Of a stretch of DNA of 42,856 nt, positions 7,676 through 16,271 are shown piece by piece. Position numbers and translations under genes: made by a program. The DNA lies in NCBI GenBank assembly GCA_027491215.1, contig JAIXWP010000009.1:1-42856 (forward strand). Reading direction: 5' to 3'. Position 1 is the stretch's first letter; each line of letters opens with the position of its first letter. The DNA comes from Flavobacteriales bacterium (GTDB lineage: Bacteria > Bacteroidota > Bacteroidia > Flavobacteriales_D > Sanyastnellaceae). Under the pieces are notes generated by a model. That model made no database searches, was not told the origin of the DNA, and was given only the letters and a program-made list of their open reading frames with translations.

Positions 7676-8900
7676 ATGCTACCTTGAGTTGACTTAGTTT
7701 GCTTCTTGAGAATTTCTCTTTCGCGTAGGCCAATGTAACTTTGAATTCTTTTTCTTTTGATGATGGTAATTCGTACATCGCGTCCATCATGATGGCTTCG
7801 CAGATGCCTCGTAGACCGCGCGCACCGAGCTTGTACTCGATGGCTTTTTCTACGATGAAATCCAATACTTTTTTATCGAAGGTGAGTTTTACTCCGTCCA
7901 TTTCAAACAACTTCACATATTGCTTCACCAAAGCATTTTTTGGTTCTGTGAGAATTCTACGAAGTGTAGTTTCGTTTAATGGATCTAAGTGGGTCAATAC
8001 GGGGAAACGTCCGATCAATTCGGGAATCAATCCGAAACGCTTCAAGTCAAGTGGACTCACATACTGCAATAGATTTTCTTTATCTACCGACTCTTCTGAT
8101 TTTGAGCTGTAGCCAATCGCCGCGGTATTCATGCGGCGCTCGATAATTTTATCAATTCCATCAAATGCACCACCGCAAACGAACAACACATTTGCAGTGT
8201 TCACTTGAATCATTTTTTGCTCTGGGTGCTTTCTTCCACCTTGTGGTGGTACGTTAATGATCGAACCTTCCAAAAGCTTCAACAAAGCCTGCTGAACACC
8301 TTCCCCGCTCACGTCACGGGTGATACTTGGATTGTCGCTTTTGCGAGCGATCTTGTCTATTTCATCAATGAATACAATTCCGCGTTCTGCGCGCTGAACA
8401 TCATATTCCGCGTCTTGCAGCAAACGTGAAAGAATACTCTCTACATCCTCCCCAACATATCCTGCCTCTGTAAGCACAGTCGCATCTGCTATGCAGAAGG
8501 GCACGTGCAACATTTTTGCAATGGTCTTCGCAAGCAAAGTTTTACCAGTACCTGTCTCACCCACCAAAATAATATTCGACTTTTCAATTTCTACACCGTC
8601 CGAATCTTTTGCAGATTTCTGCATCAAACGCTTGTAGTGATTATACACCGCAACACTCAACGATTTTTTCGCGTCATCTTGACCAATCACGAATTCGTCA
8701 ATAAAACGCTTGATGTCTGCAGGCTTGTGTAATTCCAAATCCTTATCGCTTGAAGCAGGAAGCTTCGACTTCGACTCCTCACTCACGATTGCATTTGCCT
8801 GAGTAGCACAATCTTCACAAATATGTCCACTGATACCCGCGATGAGAATACTCACCTCGCTTTTTTTACGGCCACAGAATGAACAAGTAATTTCTTTCAT
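7674..8900 (-). CDS. clpX: ATP-dependent Clp protease ATP-binding subunit ClpX
   Basis: ClpX unfolds substrates and feeds them to ClpP. The start chosen (408 residues) gives the family N-terminus [10 protein letters not shown] with the zinc-binding Cys6, Cys9, Cys28 and Cys31. Walker A GETGTGKT is at 114-121, the pore loop GYVGED follows, Walker B is IVFIDEIDK, and the RKHPEQ pore-2 loop is present. The ClpP-docking loop reads IGY instead of the IGF of E. coli. The reading frame continues 27 codons upstream, but those residues are not ClpX-like. clpP is not next to it, unlike in many bacteria. A TAccTTTG promoter lies 21 bases upstream. Confidence 0.98.
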   Translation of the reverse strand: MKEITCSFCGRKKSEVSILIAGISGHICEDCATQANAIVSEESKSKLPASSDKDLELHKPADIKRFIDEFVIGQDDAKKSLSVAVYNHYKRLMQKSAKDSDGVEIEKSNIILVGETGTGKTLLAKTIAKMLHVPFCIADATVLTEAGYVGEDVESILSRLLQDAEYDVQRAERGIVFIDEIDKIARKSDNPSITRDVSGEGVQQALLKLLEGSIINVPPQGGRKHPEQKMIQVNTANVLFVCGGAFDGIDKIIERRMNTAAIGYSSKSEESVDKENLLQYVSPLDLKRFGLIPELIGRFPVLTHLDPLNETTLRRILTEPKNALVKQYVKLFEMDGVKLTFDKKVLDFIVEKAIEYKLGARGLRGICEAIMMDAMYELPSSKEKEFKVTLAYAKEKFSRSKLSQLKVA

Positions 8901-8921
8901 TTCGTTGAATTTATCAATATA

Positions 8922-8929
8922 CAAAGGTA
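8922..8929 (-). promoter_or_regulatory. Candidate clpX promoter -7 element (TAccTTTG)
   Basis: An exact TAnnTTTG match on the minus strand, 21 bases before the clpX ATG at 8900. No clear -33 element. Confidence 0.5.
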
Positions 8930-8932
8930 CTA

Positions 8933-8974
8933 CATATCGCGTAAATGCCGAAAAATGGTCATATTCGCGATATG
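8933..8974. promoter_or_regulatory. Perfect 9-bp inverted repeat in the clpX/helicase divergent region
   Basis: CATATCGCG (8933-8941) and CGCGATATG (8966-8974) are perfect inverted copies 24 bases apart. The right copy contains the ATG of the helicase gene and the left copy lies just upstream of the clpX -7 element, so a dimeric regulator bound here could affect both genes. It may also be chance. Confidence 0.45.
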
Positions 8975-11900
8975 AACTCACTTAAAAACTTTTATGTCCT
9001 AAAAAGTTCAGCGGGCAGCGGTAAAACCTATGCTTTGGTGAAATATTACTTGCAGTTGGCACTCCAATCGGAGTCGCCCTATTATTACAAGCACATTCTC
9101 GCCATCACCTTCACCAACGCTGCTGCTAAGGAAATGAAAGAAAGGGTCATCGAACGACTCCGTGAATTCAGTGATGCCAAGAAACTAGAGGAAAGTAAAA
9201 AAGGGTTGTTCAATGAAATTGCAGAAGCCCTCCAACTTCAGCCTCATGAGCTGGAACATCGGGCAAGACAGTGCCTGGTACACATGCTCCACAACTATGG
9301 GCTCATCGCCATATCGACTATCGACAGCTTCACACACAAGATTGTCCGCTCATTTGCACGCGACCTTCGTTTGCATCCCGATTTCAATATTGAAATGGAT
9401 ACCAATGCTTTTTCGGAAAAAATTGTGGACGCCTGCCTTGATGCCATTGGGTCAGATGATGAACTCACTACTTATTTGCAACAATTCACCCTCGAAAATT
9501 ATGAGGATGAAAAAGGCATGAAAGTGCGTGCAGCACTCGAGGATGTAAGCAGGCAGCTTTATAATGAAGATGCGAAGGATGTGCTTCCAACACTCGAACA
9601 CTTGTCGCTGCAAGACTTCCGCACGCTGCAACAAAAATTAAAAAAAGACATTGCTGTTTTTGATGAAAAAATAAAAGCTCCTGCATTGGCTGCAATCGAG
9701 CTTATCCGCTCCAAAAATCTTGAGATAAGTGATTTCGCTTATGGCAAGAGCGGAGCCGTGTCTGTCTTCTTCAAATTTGCCGATGACAACTTTGAAATGG
9801 GCACGCGTTTTACAAACCCTCGAAGCAGCACGAGCCGCTGGTGGAGTAGATCGGGAAATAAAGATGCTATAGAACGGATCCAAGAATTAGAAGAACAACT
9901 CGAGGCTTATCGCTCCATCATGGTCGAGTTGTTTACCTCCGATGAAAAGAAGTCGGTAGAAGTCAAGCGAGCTGCAGTAAAGGTGGTCTATTCAATGGGA
10001 ATGTTGGCGCGTCTATCCACGATTGCACAGCAAATCAAAGAAGAAGAGAACACCATTCTGATCAATGACTTCCAAACCATCATCAATGAAATTGTAAACG
10101 ACAGTCCCGCTCCATTCATTTATGAGCGCGTAGGAGAACGCTATAATCATATCCTCTTCGATGAGTTCCAAGACACTTCTGGAATGCAGTGGAATAACTT
10201 CCTTCCACTCATCGAAAACGCACTTTCAAAAGGCAGTTTTAATTTGATTGTTGGGGATGGAAAACAAGCGATATATCGTTGGAGAAATGGTAAAGCAGAA
10301 CAGTTTGTTTCCTTGCCGGAACTCCTCGGAAACCATCCTCCAGAGCGCAGACAAGCGCTTCAACACAATTATGAAAAAGGTATTTTGAGTGCGAACTATC
10401 GAAGTGCCAAGAATATTATTTCATTCAATAATTCCTTCTTCGATTTTGTGCAAAGTGATCCCAACATGTCATTTATCCAAAAAGTATATGAAGATCAAGC
10501 GCAGGAAGAAAAGAGAGACCGCACAGGCTATGTTGAAGTAAAAATTACTGCGAACAAAGAAGGTAGCGTTCGTGATCAATTTATCCAAGATATTGTATCG
10601 AACGTTCGTTCGGTTTTAGATCAAGGTTACCTCCCGGGCGATATCGCCATCCTGACACGCAAAGCGGGGAAAGAAGCTGGTCCCATTGCGAAAGCATTGC
10701 TAGAAGTGAGTATTGAAGTCGTTACAAGAGAAAGTTTTCTCTTGAGCAATTCGGCCAAGGTGAAGCTCATTATGGCCTATATCCGGTTCTTGTGCCAGCC
10801 TGATCATCTGTATTCGAATGTGAGTATTTGGCAAAACCTATGTGTGTTATATCCCGAAAAATTCGAGTTGAAAAAGCTCGTGGCATCATATACGATTCCA
10901 CACGATAGAACACTCCTTCCCGATATCCAACGTTTTCTTGAAGCCTACTATCCATCAGCCCTAGAGATAGGATTATTGCGCTCCCCCATTGAGATTGCGG
11001 AAAGCATTATTACTTGCTTTGGACTCACCAAAGACCCTTTCGTTGAATTTCTAATGGATCACTTGACTCGACTTTCAACCCAAAAAGACTTGAGCCTTCA
11101 GCAAGTGACTGAGTGGTGGGAAGAACGCCAACATACACTGTACACTTCTTCGCAAGAAAGCAATCAGAAGGTCAATATCATGACCATTCACAAGAGCAAA
11201 GGACTGCAGTTCCCGGTGGTGATATATCCACGATTTGGAACCAAGGATCCCGCACGAACTTTATGGCTTGATGTAGACAAGGAAGAATTGGGTATTGAAA
11301 AAATTCTTTATTCTCAAGGGAAAAATAAAGTAGAAGACGGCATGACCGAAGGAATGATTGCCGATATAGAGAACAGTGCTTTAGACCAAATAAACCTCTG
11401 CTATGTGGCTACGACCCGCCCAGAGGAGCAATTGTATATCGTCATCGAGCAAGACCGAAATGTGGATGCAACCTCCAAGTTGATCATAGCCTTCGCAGAA
11501 AGTAAAATGACCTCAACTGATGGAGTCTACTCCATGGGAGAAAAGCAGGGGCCCGTTTCTAAAAAAATTCACCCACTTGTCACCAAAAAAATTGACGGAA
11601 CGCTAAAACCGAATATTCATTCAGTTCAGCTACGCTATACTTTCTTAAAAGACAAAATTATTTCACAACAAGAACAGCGCTTGCTTGGAACCGTTATTCA
11701 TGAATGTTTATCGATGATTAAAACACCCGTGGATATTCCACGTGCTATTCAATTGATTTTACCGAAATACCCAACGATTCAGCAGAGCCAACGAGAGGAT
11801 ATTGCTGCAGAGCTGCGTCGTATCGTTGATCACGAGTTGCTGCGCAAGTGGTTTAGTGCAGAAGTAGAGATGTACAATGAGCAAGAAATTATACTTCCCA

Positions 11901-12100
11901 ACGGCCATCCTATTCGTCCTGATAGAATTATTATTTCTGAAAATGAATGGGAAGTGATCGATTTTAAGACCGGCGCTCCGTCAAATAAGCATCATTCGCA
12001 GGTAAAAAATTACGTCTTAGAGGTAGAAAAAATAAGTGGTAAAAAAGTGAAGGGCTACTTGGTTTATACGCCAACCATGACCGTCGAAGAAGTGATTTAG
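8972..12100 (+). CDS. UvrD/RecB-like helicase-exonuclease (AddA-like)
   Basis: A 1042-residue superfamily 1A helicase fused to a PD-(D/E)XK nuclease, as in the AddA/RecB subunits that process double-strand breaks. Seen in order: Walker A SSAGSGKT near residue 13, motif Ia [12 protein letters not shown], motif II DEFQDT (Asp397), motif [14 protein letters not shown], motif IV SANYRS, motif [15 protein letters not shown], motif [15 protein letters not shown], and a C-terminal nuclease with Asp984, Asp997 and Lys999 (PDR, DFKTG) followed by a QVKNY segment. The start is taken at [15 protein letters not shown] rather than 9 codons earlier. The AddB-like partner usually found next to it in Bacteroidota is not in the window. 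Confidence 0.93.
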   Translation: MNSLKNFYVLKSSAGSGKTYALVKYYLQLALQSESPYYYKHILAITFTNAAAKEMKERVIERLREFSDAKKLEESKKGLFNEIAEALQLQPHELEHRARQCLVHMLHNYGLIAISTIDSFTHKIVRSFARDLRLHPDFNIEMDTNAFSEKIVDACLDAIGSDDELTTYLQQFTLENYEDEKGMKVRAALEDVSRQLYNEDAKDVLPTLEHLSLQDFRTLQQKLKKDIAVFDEKIKAPALAAIELIRSKNLEISDFAYGKSGAVSVFFKFADDNFEMGTRFTNPRSSTSRWWSRSGNKDAIERIQELEEQLEAYRSIMVELFTSDEKKSVEVKRAAVKVVYSMGMLARLSTIAQQIKEEENTILINDFQTIINEIVNDSPAPFIYERVGERYNHILFDEFQDTSGMQWNNFLPLIENALSKGSFNLIVGDGKQAIYRWRNGKAEQFVSLPELLGNHPPERRQALQHNYEKGILSANYRSAKNIISFNNSFFDFVQSDPNMSFIQKVYEDQAQEEKRDRTGYVEVKITANKEGSVRDQFIQDIVSNVRSVLDQGYLPGDIAILTRKAGKEAGPIAKALLEVSIEVVTRESFLLSNSAKVKLIMAYIRFLCQPDHLYSNVSIWQNLCVLYPEKFELKKLVASYTIPHDRTLLPDIQRFLEAYYPSALEIGLLRSPIEIAESIITCFGLTKDPFVEFLMDHLTRLSTQKDLSLQQVTEWWEERQHTLYTSSQESNQKVNIMTIHKSKGLQFPVVIYPRFGTKDPARTLWLDVDKEELGIEKILYSQGKNKVEDGMTEGMIADIENSALDQINLCYVATTRPEEQLYIVIEQDRNVDATSKLIIAFAESKMTSTDGVYSMGEKQGPVSKKIHPLVTKKIDGTLKPNIHSVQLRYTFLKDKIISQQEQRLLGTVIHECLSMIKTPVDIPRAIQLILPKYPTIQQSQREDIAAELRRIVDHELLRKWFSAEVEMYNEQEIILPNGHPIRPDRIIISENEWEVIDFKTGAPSNKHHSQVKNYVLEVEKISGKKVKGYLVYTPTMTVEEVI

Positions 12101-12128
12101 TACTAGGATAGACGCGTATAAAATTGCT

Positions 12129-12159
12129 TTTGTTTGCACACAACAAAGTGCATCGTTTG
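12129..12159 (+). promoter_or_regulatory. Candidate promoter for the SRP RNA-like transcript
   Basis: TTTG (12129-12132), a 19-base spacer and ATcgTTTG (12152-12159), which matches the conserved TTTG half of the -7 element but has AT instead of TA. The spacing fits the Bacteroidota -33/-7 pattern better than any other site in the window. Confidence 0.45.
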
Positions 12160-12290
12160 TATTAGATCCACGTATCTTCGGTAAAGAAAATTATTCTAAA
12201 AGATATTTACGAAGCTACAGTGGGTGAAGGAAGTAGCCCAGACTGTAAAGCGAGTGCAAAAAAGCGGCTGTCTTTGGACAGCCGCTTTTT
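12160..12290 (+). ncRNA. ffs: Candidate signal recognition particle RNA (4.5S-like)
   Basis: An uncoded stretch with its own promoter-like site and a strong terminator, about 125-130 bases long. Its centre (12226-12238, GAAGGAAGTAGCC) matches the domain IV core of SRP RNA (E. coli GAAGGAAGCAGCC, from memory), and 12250-12257 (gcgagtgc) matches the downstream GCGUGUGC block at the right distance. TACAGT and ACTGTA pair around the core, with GGGT/GCCC inside. The weak point is the tip: the UCC/GGA stem below the GGAA tetraloop of E. coli is not formed here. No other structured RNA family fits as well. Confidence 0.45.
12258..12290 (+). terminator. Intrinsic terminator
   Basis: A-run, GCGGCTGTC (12264-12272), loop TTTG, GACAGCCGC (12277-12285), then five T. 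The 9-bp stem is perfect. It ends the candidate SRP RNA and rules out the reading frame start upstream of it for the next gene. Confidence 0.9.
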
Positions 12291-12316
12291 ATGGGCTAAA
12301 TTTTCTATATTGCCCC

Positions 12317-12658
12317 GTGTTACGAAATGTCCTTTTATTTCTCCTTTTAGTAATGGCCGCTCGGTCCGTTGCGATTTCGGCACCCCTAAATAATGATAGC
12401 ACCGTATTCTTGATCGGCGACGATCTAGGTACCGTCCAAGATTTTATGGTCGTGAAATTCGCCAATAAAGAATTAGGGGACATCATCATACGTGTAGTGG
12501 ATGAAGAGGGACAAGTCATGAAAGAATATATTGACGCTAGCGTAAAACCTGGATTCCATCAAGCATTCGTCGATGTGAAATCTTTAGAACCGGGCCCCTA
12601 TTCTATCACTTTAATTCATCGCCAACATCGAAAGCAATCGAAATTCGTGAAGAAGTAA
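12317..12658 (+). CDS. Small secreted protein resembling a free-standing sorting/FlgD-like domain
   Basis: The frame is open from 12224, but that part overlaps the terminator and RNA. Starting at GTG 12317 gives 113 residues with a signal peptide (VLRNVLLFLLLVMAARSVAISA) and little else than one beta-rich domain. The pattern IIIRVVDEEGQVMKEYI, then GFHQAFVDVKSLEPGPYSITL and a basic end KQSKFVKK, resembles the Ig-like fold of type A (Por) sorting domains, which normally sit at the end of large type IX secretion cargo. Here there is no cargo portion. ATG 12353 is another possible start but would lose the signal peptide. The function is unknown. Confidence 0.6.
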   Translation: MLRNVLLFLLLVMAARSVAISAPLNNDSTVFLIGDDLGTVQDFMVVKFANKELGDIIIRVVDEEGQVMKEYIDASVKPGFHQAFVDVKSLEPGPYSITLIHRQHRKQSKFVKK

Positions 12659-12753
12659 TTAGTATTCAGAATACTGATCTTTCCATGATTCAATTTTGCC
12701 CCTATGCGGCCCTTGGTAAAAGTTATTTACCTTTACGGTGAAAGAGAATCAGA

Positions 12754-13101
12754 ATGAATAAAGTGCTATATAACGTGACCGTGAGCATTAATCCAGAGGT
12801 CGAAAAAGAATGGCTTGCTTGGATGAAAGAGACACATATACCCGATGTGATGCGAACCGGCTATTTTTTACAAAATAGAATTTGCCGTGTGCAAGACCTA
12901 GAAGAAGAAGGTGGAAAAACCTACGCGATTCAGTATATCTGCAATAGCATGGCTGATTTGCTCACCTATCAAAGCGAATGCGCTCCCGCCTTACAGGCCG
13001 ACCACAATCAACGCTTTCAGGGAAAATTTGCGGCATTCCGAACAGTGCTAGAAATTATTCACGAGCACCCGCAGCCTAACGTGCCAATTAGCTCCAACTA
13101 A
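12754..13101 (+). CDS. DUF4286 family protein
   Basis: 115 residues beginning MNKVLYNVTVSI, with WMKETHIPDVMRTGYF and YAIQY segments and a QRFQGKFAAFRTVLE end, all typical of DUF4286, a small cytoplasmic family common in Bacteroidota with a ferredoxin-like fold resembling that of stress-responsive dimeric alpha-beta barrel proteins. The biochemical role is unknown. A near-consensus TAccTTTA lies at 12728-12735. It is preceded and followed by genes on the same strand but with about 50-95-base gaps, so it is probably its own unit. Confidence 0.85.
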   Translation: MNKVLYNVTVSINPEVEKEWLAWMKETHIPDVMRTGYFLQNRICRVQDLEEEGGKTYAIQYICNSMADLLTYQSECAPALQADHNQRFQGKFAAFRTVLEIIHEHPQPNVPISSN

Positions 13102-13115
13102 TCACTGACCTTTAC

Positions 13116-13123
13116 TACATTTG
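13116..13123 (+). promoter_or_regulatory. Candidate promoter -7 element (TAcaTTTG) for the cytochrome/hflX operon
   Basis: An exact TAnnTTTG match 24 bases before the ATG at 13148. The three following genes are closely spaced. Confidence 0.5.
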
Positions 13124-13147
13124 ACAATAAAATAAAGACCCTCTATT

Positions 13148-13603
13148 ATGATCACAGGCCTTGTACATCTTCACTCTACCCTGCGTTGGGTAGTTTTAAT
13201 TCTTTTGGTGGTAACCATCGCGGACAGCTTGATTCGCATGTATCGTCCAGTTAGCAATGCTGAAAAGAAACTTGCTCTCTTCACATTGGCTTCTGTTCAC
13301 CTTCAGATCCTCATTGGATTAGCATTATACTTCTTTGGCGACCATGTAACAGAGATGATTGCACAAGGAGATGTGATGAAGGATTCAGTAAGTCGCTTCT
13401 GGGTGGTAGAACACTTCGCAGGAATGGTGATCGCAGCAGTATTTATTACTGTTGGTTACTCAAGAGCAAAGCGTCAAGCAGAGAAGTGGGCGAAACATCG
13501 TATGATTTTCATTTACTATCTCGTTGGATTGTTACTCATTCTCGCTTCAATTCCATGGCCTTTCAGAGAGGCAGCTAAAGCATTAGGAATAGGATGGATT
13601 TAA
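13148..13603 (+). CDS. Cytochrome b-like four-helix membrane protein
   Basis: 151 residues with four membrane spans (about 12-30, 44-65, 87-106 and 120-140). Histidines at the ends of helices (HLH near the start, then His in SVHLQ, VEHFAG and AKHRM) could bind heme. Proteins of this type are annotated as cytochrome b in Flavobacteriia. Its end overlaps the following cytochrome c gene by 10 bases, which supports an electron-transfer role for both at the membrane. Heme binding is inferred, not shown. Confidence 0.7.
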   Translation: MITGLVHLHSTLRWVVLILLVVTIADSLIRMYRPVSNAEKKLALFTLASVHLQILIGLALYFFGDHVTEMIAQGDVMKDSVSRFWVVEHFAGMVIAAVFITVGYSRAKRQAEKWAKHRMIFIYYLVGLLLILASIPWPFREAAKALGIGWI

Positions 13604-13938
13604 AAAATATGTTCGTTGTTGCAGGACTTGCAACATTGATCTTCGCATGTGGAAACTCAAGCCAACCGAACGAACGTTCGGTTGCTTCTTCTGGTGAAGA
13701 CCAAAAAGAATTGGTAGAAAAAAACTATGGTCGCAAGTGCTCTATCTGTCACGGCAGAAATGGCAAACTTGGCGCATCTGGTTCTCCAGACCTCACGGCT
13801 AGCAAGCTCGACAAGGATGGTGTGATCGCCATCATCACTGCGGGGAAAGGCAAAATGCCTCCACAAAAAGATGTGCTATCAACACAAGAAATAGCAGATC
13901 TCGCAGACTACGTGATCAATTTAAGGAACGCTCAATAG
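13594..13938 (+). CDS. Lipoprotein c-type cytochrome
   Basis: 114 residues. The signal sequence ends in a lipobox (LIFAC|G), so the mature protein should be lipid-anchored, facing the periplasm or outer side. One heme-binding CSICH motif lies near residue 51, with GKMPP supplying the likely distal methionine, as in mono-heme class I cytochromes c. It overlaps the preceding cytochrome b-like gene by 10 bases and hflX starts 4 bases after its stop, so all three are probably co-transcribed. Confidence 0.88.
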   Translation: MDLKNMFVVAGLATLIFACGNSSQPNERSVASSGEDQKELVEKNYGRKCSICHGRNGKLGASGSPDLTASKLDKDGVIAIITAGKGKMPPQKDVLSTQEIADLADYVINLRNAQ

Positions 13939-13942
13939 AATC

Positions 13943-15172
13943 GTGCAGAAGAAAAATCAATTATTTGAAACCGCGAAGAAGCAAGAAAATTGCGTACTCG
14001 TGGGTATCATCACAAAACAACAGTCTAGAGATTTACTAGAAGAATATTTGGACGAGTTGGCCTTTTTAGCGTTGACGGCCAATGCTGTTTGTCTAAAGCG
14101 ATTCACGCAATCGTTAGACCATCCCGATTCGCGCACCTTTGTAGGAAGTGGAAAGCTCAACGAAATCAAAGAATACGTTGAAGAGCATAAACCAGATATG
14201 ATCATCTTCGATGATGAATTATCGCCTTCACAGCTTCGAAATCTTGAAAAAGAATTCAAGGACAAAGGAGTGAAAGTACTTGATCGCAACAATCTTATTC
14301 TCGACATTTTTGCGAGCCGAGCTCGCACAGCGCACGCGAAGACTCAAGTAGAGCTTGCGCAATATGAGTATATGCTGCCGCGACTCACGCGCATGTGGAC
14401 TCACTTGGAAAAGCAACGTGGAGGTATTGGTATGCGCGGTCCTGGAGAGCAAGAAATCGAAACCGACCGACGTATTGTTCGAGATCGTATTGCTCGTCTA
14501 AAAGAAGAACTCAAAGAAATTGATAAGCAAAAGGCCATTCAACGCGGAAATCGCGGAGCCTTGGTGCGCGTGGCTTTGGTTGGATATACCAACGTTGGGA
14601 AAAGCACCATCATGAATGTGCTTTCGAAATCGGATGTATTCGCTGAGAATAAACTTTTCGCAACACTAGATACAACAGTTCGAAAAGTGGTATTAAAAAA
14701 CTTACCATTTCTTCTTTCCGATACCGTTGGATTTATTCGCAAGCTTCCACACCAATTGATTGAATCATTCAAGTCAACCTTGGATGAAACCAGAGAAGCA
14801 GATCTATTGGTACACGTCGTAGATATCTCTCACCCACAATTTGAAGATCATTTTAATGTGGTGAATGAGACCTTGCGCGAGATTGGTAGTGGTGACAAAC
14901 CTACTATTGTAGTCTTCAATAAAATCGATGCCTACCAGCACGTTCCAAAAGCCGAAGATGATCTCACTCCAGCCACCAAGGAAAATATCACGCTAGAAGA
15001 ATTGAAAAAATCTTGGATGGCAAAAATGAATGACGTGGATGTCATTTTCATTTCAGCTCAAGAAAAATCGAATATTGATTCGTTTAGAAATCTATTATAC
15101 GATCGCGTGCGTGAATTACACATCACACGATTCCCGTTCAATGATTTCCTTTACGATGATCCAGAGGCCTGA
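13943..15172 (+). CDS. hflX: GTPase HflX
   Basis: HflX is a ribosome-associated GTPase that splits stalled 70S ribosomes after stress. 409 residues starting with GTG, 4 bases after the cytochrome c stop. The N-terminal HflX domain contains DDELSPSQLRNLE and the glycine-rich GGIGMRGPGEQEIETDRR block. The G domain has G1 GYTNVGKST, G2/G3 region TLDTTVRKV and SDTVGFIRKLP, and G4 NKID. The position behind two cytochrome genes is unusual for the family. It is convergent with the mannose-1-phosphate guanylyltransferase gene with only 3 bases between stops. Confidence 0.97.
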   Translation: MQKKNQLFETAKKQENCVLVGIITKQQSRDLLEEYLDELAFLALTANAVCLKRFTQSLDHPDSRTFVGSGKLNEIKEYVEEHKPDMIIFDDELSPSQLRNLEKEFKDKGVKVLDRNNLILDIFASRARTAHAKTQVELAQYEYMLPRLTRMWTHLEKQRGGIGMRGPGEQEIETDRRIVRDRIARLKEELKEIDKQKAIQRGNRGALVRVALVGYTNVGKSTIMNVLSKSDVFAENKLFATLDTTVRKVVLKNLPFLLSDTVGFIRKLPHQLIESFKSTLDETREADLLVHVVDISHPQFEDHFNVVNETLREIGSGDKPTIVVFNKIDAYQHVPKAEDDLTPATKENITLEELKKSWMAKMNDVDVIFISAQEKSNIDSFRNLLYDRVRELHITRFPFNDFLYDDPEA

Positions 15173-15175
15173 GTA

Positions 15176-16264
15176 CTATACATACTCTTCGCCCAACTGA
15201 ATCTTGATATCGTTTACGAATTGTTTGATTTTTTGCTCGTCTTCCTTCTTGCAAACAAGAAGTGTATTGCCTGAATCTACTACGATATAGCCATTCAATC
15301 CATGCAATACTACCAGCTTATCATTCGGAACATTAACGACATTGTCGGCGCAGTGATAAAGCAACACCTTCTTTCCTACAACGCCGTTTGAACGATCGTC
15401 TTGTGCAAGGTGTGTATGCAATGATCCCCAAGTTCCGAGGTCGCTCCAGCCGAAATCGCTAAGAATAACATTTACGTTCTTCGCTTTTTCCATAATACCA
15501 TAGTCAATGGAAATATTATCGCAAGAGCTGTAAGTTCTCTCTATGAATTCCGCCTCTTCCGATGTTCCATACACTCCAGCGCCATCGCTGAAAGCTTTGA
15601 ACATATCTGGAAGATATTTTTGAAACGCGTTGAGAATAGAAGGCAGTGTCCAGATAAAAATTCCAGAGTTCCAGTAGAAGTCGCCGCTTTCTAAAAAGTC
15701 TTTTGCCAATTCGATATCTGGTTTTTCGGTGAATGTTTTCACCTTCTTTACGCGACCATCGAATGCATCTTTTACGTCAGCCCATTGGATATAGCCATAC
15801 CCAGTATCAGGGCGTGTTGGTTTGATACCAAGTGTTACAAGATTTCCGCTATCCGTTGCTTGCTTTACGCTGATATCAATGATGCGTAAAAACTCATCAT
15901 TGTTAAGAATCAAGTGATCACTTGGAGCGACCATGATATTAGCATCCGGTTCGCGATCAGCAATCCAAAAAGCAGCGTATGCCACGCAAGGCGCGGTGTT
16001 TCGCATGTAAGGCTCACACAATACTTGCTCCGGCATTAAATCTGGAAGTTGTTCAAGTACGATTGATTTGTATCGTTCGTTCGTTACGATGAGGATATTC
16101 TCTTTCGGCACAATCGGTAAGAAACGATCGTAGGTCATTTGAATCAACGTACGACCAACACCAAGGATATCGTGAAATTGTTTCGGAAAAGCTGTTTTGC
16201 TCATTGGCCAAAAGCGTGATCCCACGCCACCGGCCATGATTACACAGTAGTTTTTTGAATTCAT
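15176..16264 (-). CDS. manC: Mannose-1-phosphate guanylyltransferase
   Basis: Makes GDP-mannose from mannose 1-phosphate and GTP for glycan synthesis. 362 residues, covering the nucleotidyltransferase domain without the C-terminal isomerase domain of the bifunctional form. Motifs: VIMAGGVGSRFWPMSKTAFPKQF at the N-terminus (pyrophosphorylase signature, conserved GG, R and PKQ), PSDHLI and a late FTEKP. The aminotransferase gene lies 7 bases upstream on the same strand, so the two are probably co-transcribed, although no metabolic link between them is evident. Confidence 0.95.
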   Translation of the reverse strand: MNSKNYCVIMAGGVGSRFWPMSKTAFPKQFHDILGVGRTLIQMTYDRFLPIVPKENILIVTNERYKSIVLEQLPDLMPEQVLCEPYMRNTAPCVAYAAFWIADREPDANIMVAPSDHLILNNDEFLRIIDISVKQATDSGNLVTLGIKPTRPDTGYGYIQWADVKDAFDGRVKKVKTFTEKPDIELAKDFLESGDFYWNSGIFIWTLPSILNAFQKYLPDMFKAFSDGAGVYGTSEEAEFIERTYSSCDNISIDYGIMEKAKNVNVILSDFGWSDLGTWGSLHTHLAQDDRSNGVVGKKVLLYHCADNVVNVPNDKLVVLHGLNGYIVVDSGNTLLVCKKEDEQKIKQFVNDIKIQLGEEYV

Positions 16265-16271
16265 CGTAATT

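Noticed and set aside
9213-9883. Overlapping frames of 60-100 codons inside the helicase-nuclease gene on both strands
   Set aside because: They have no family features, lie wholly inside a well-supported gene and are by-products of its codon use.
12160-12290. RNase P RNA or tmRNA
   Set aside because: It is far too short and lacks the conserved P RNA segments and any tRNA-like ends or tag-coding frame.
12224-12316. Upstream part of the open frame of the small secreted protein as coding sequence
   Set aside because: It begins with a GTG inside the SRP-like core and runs through a perfect intrinsic terminator; the signal peptide starts only at 12317.
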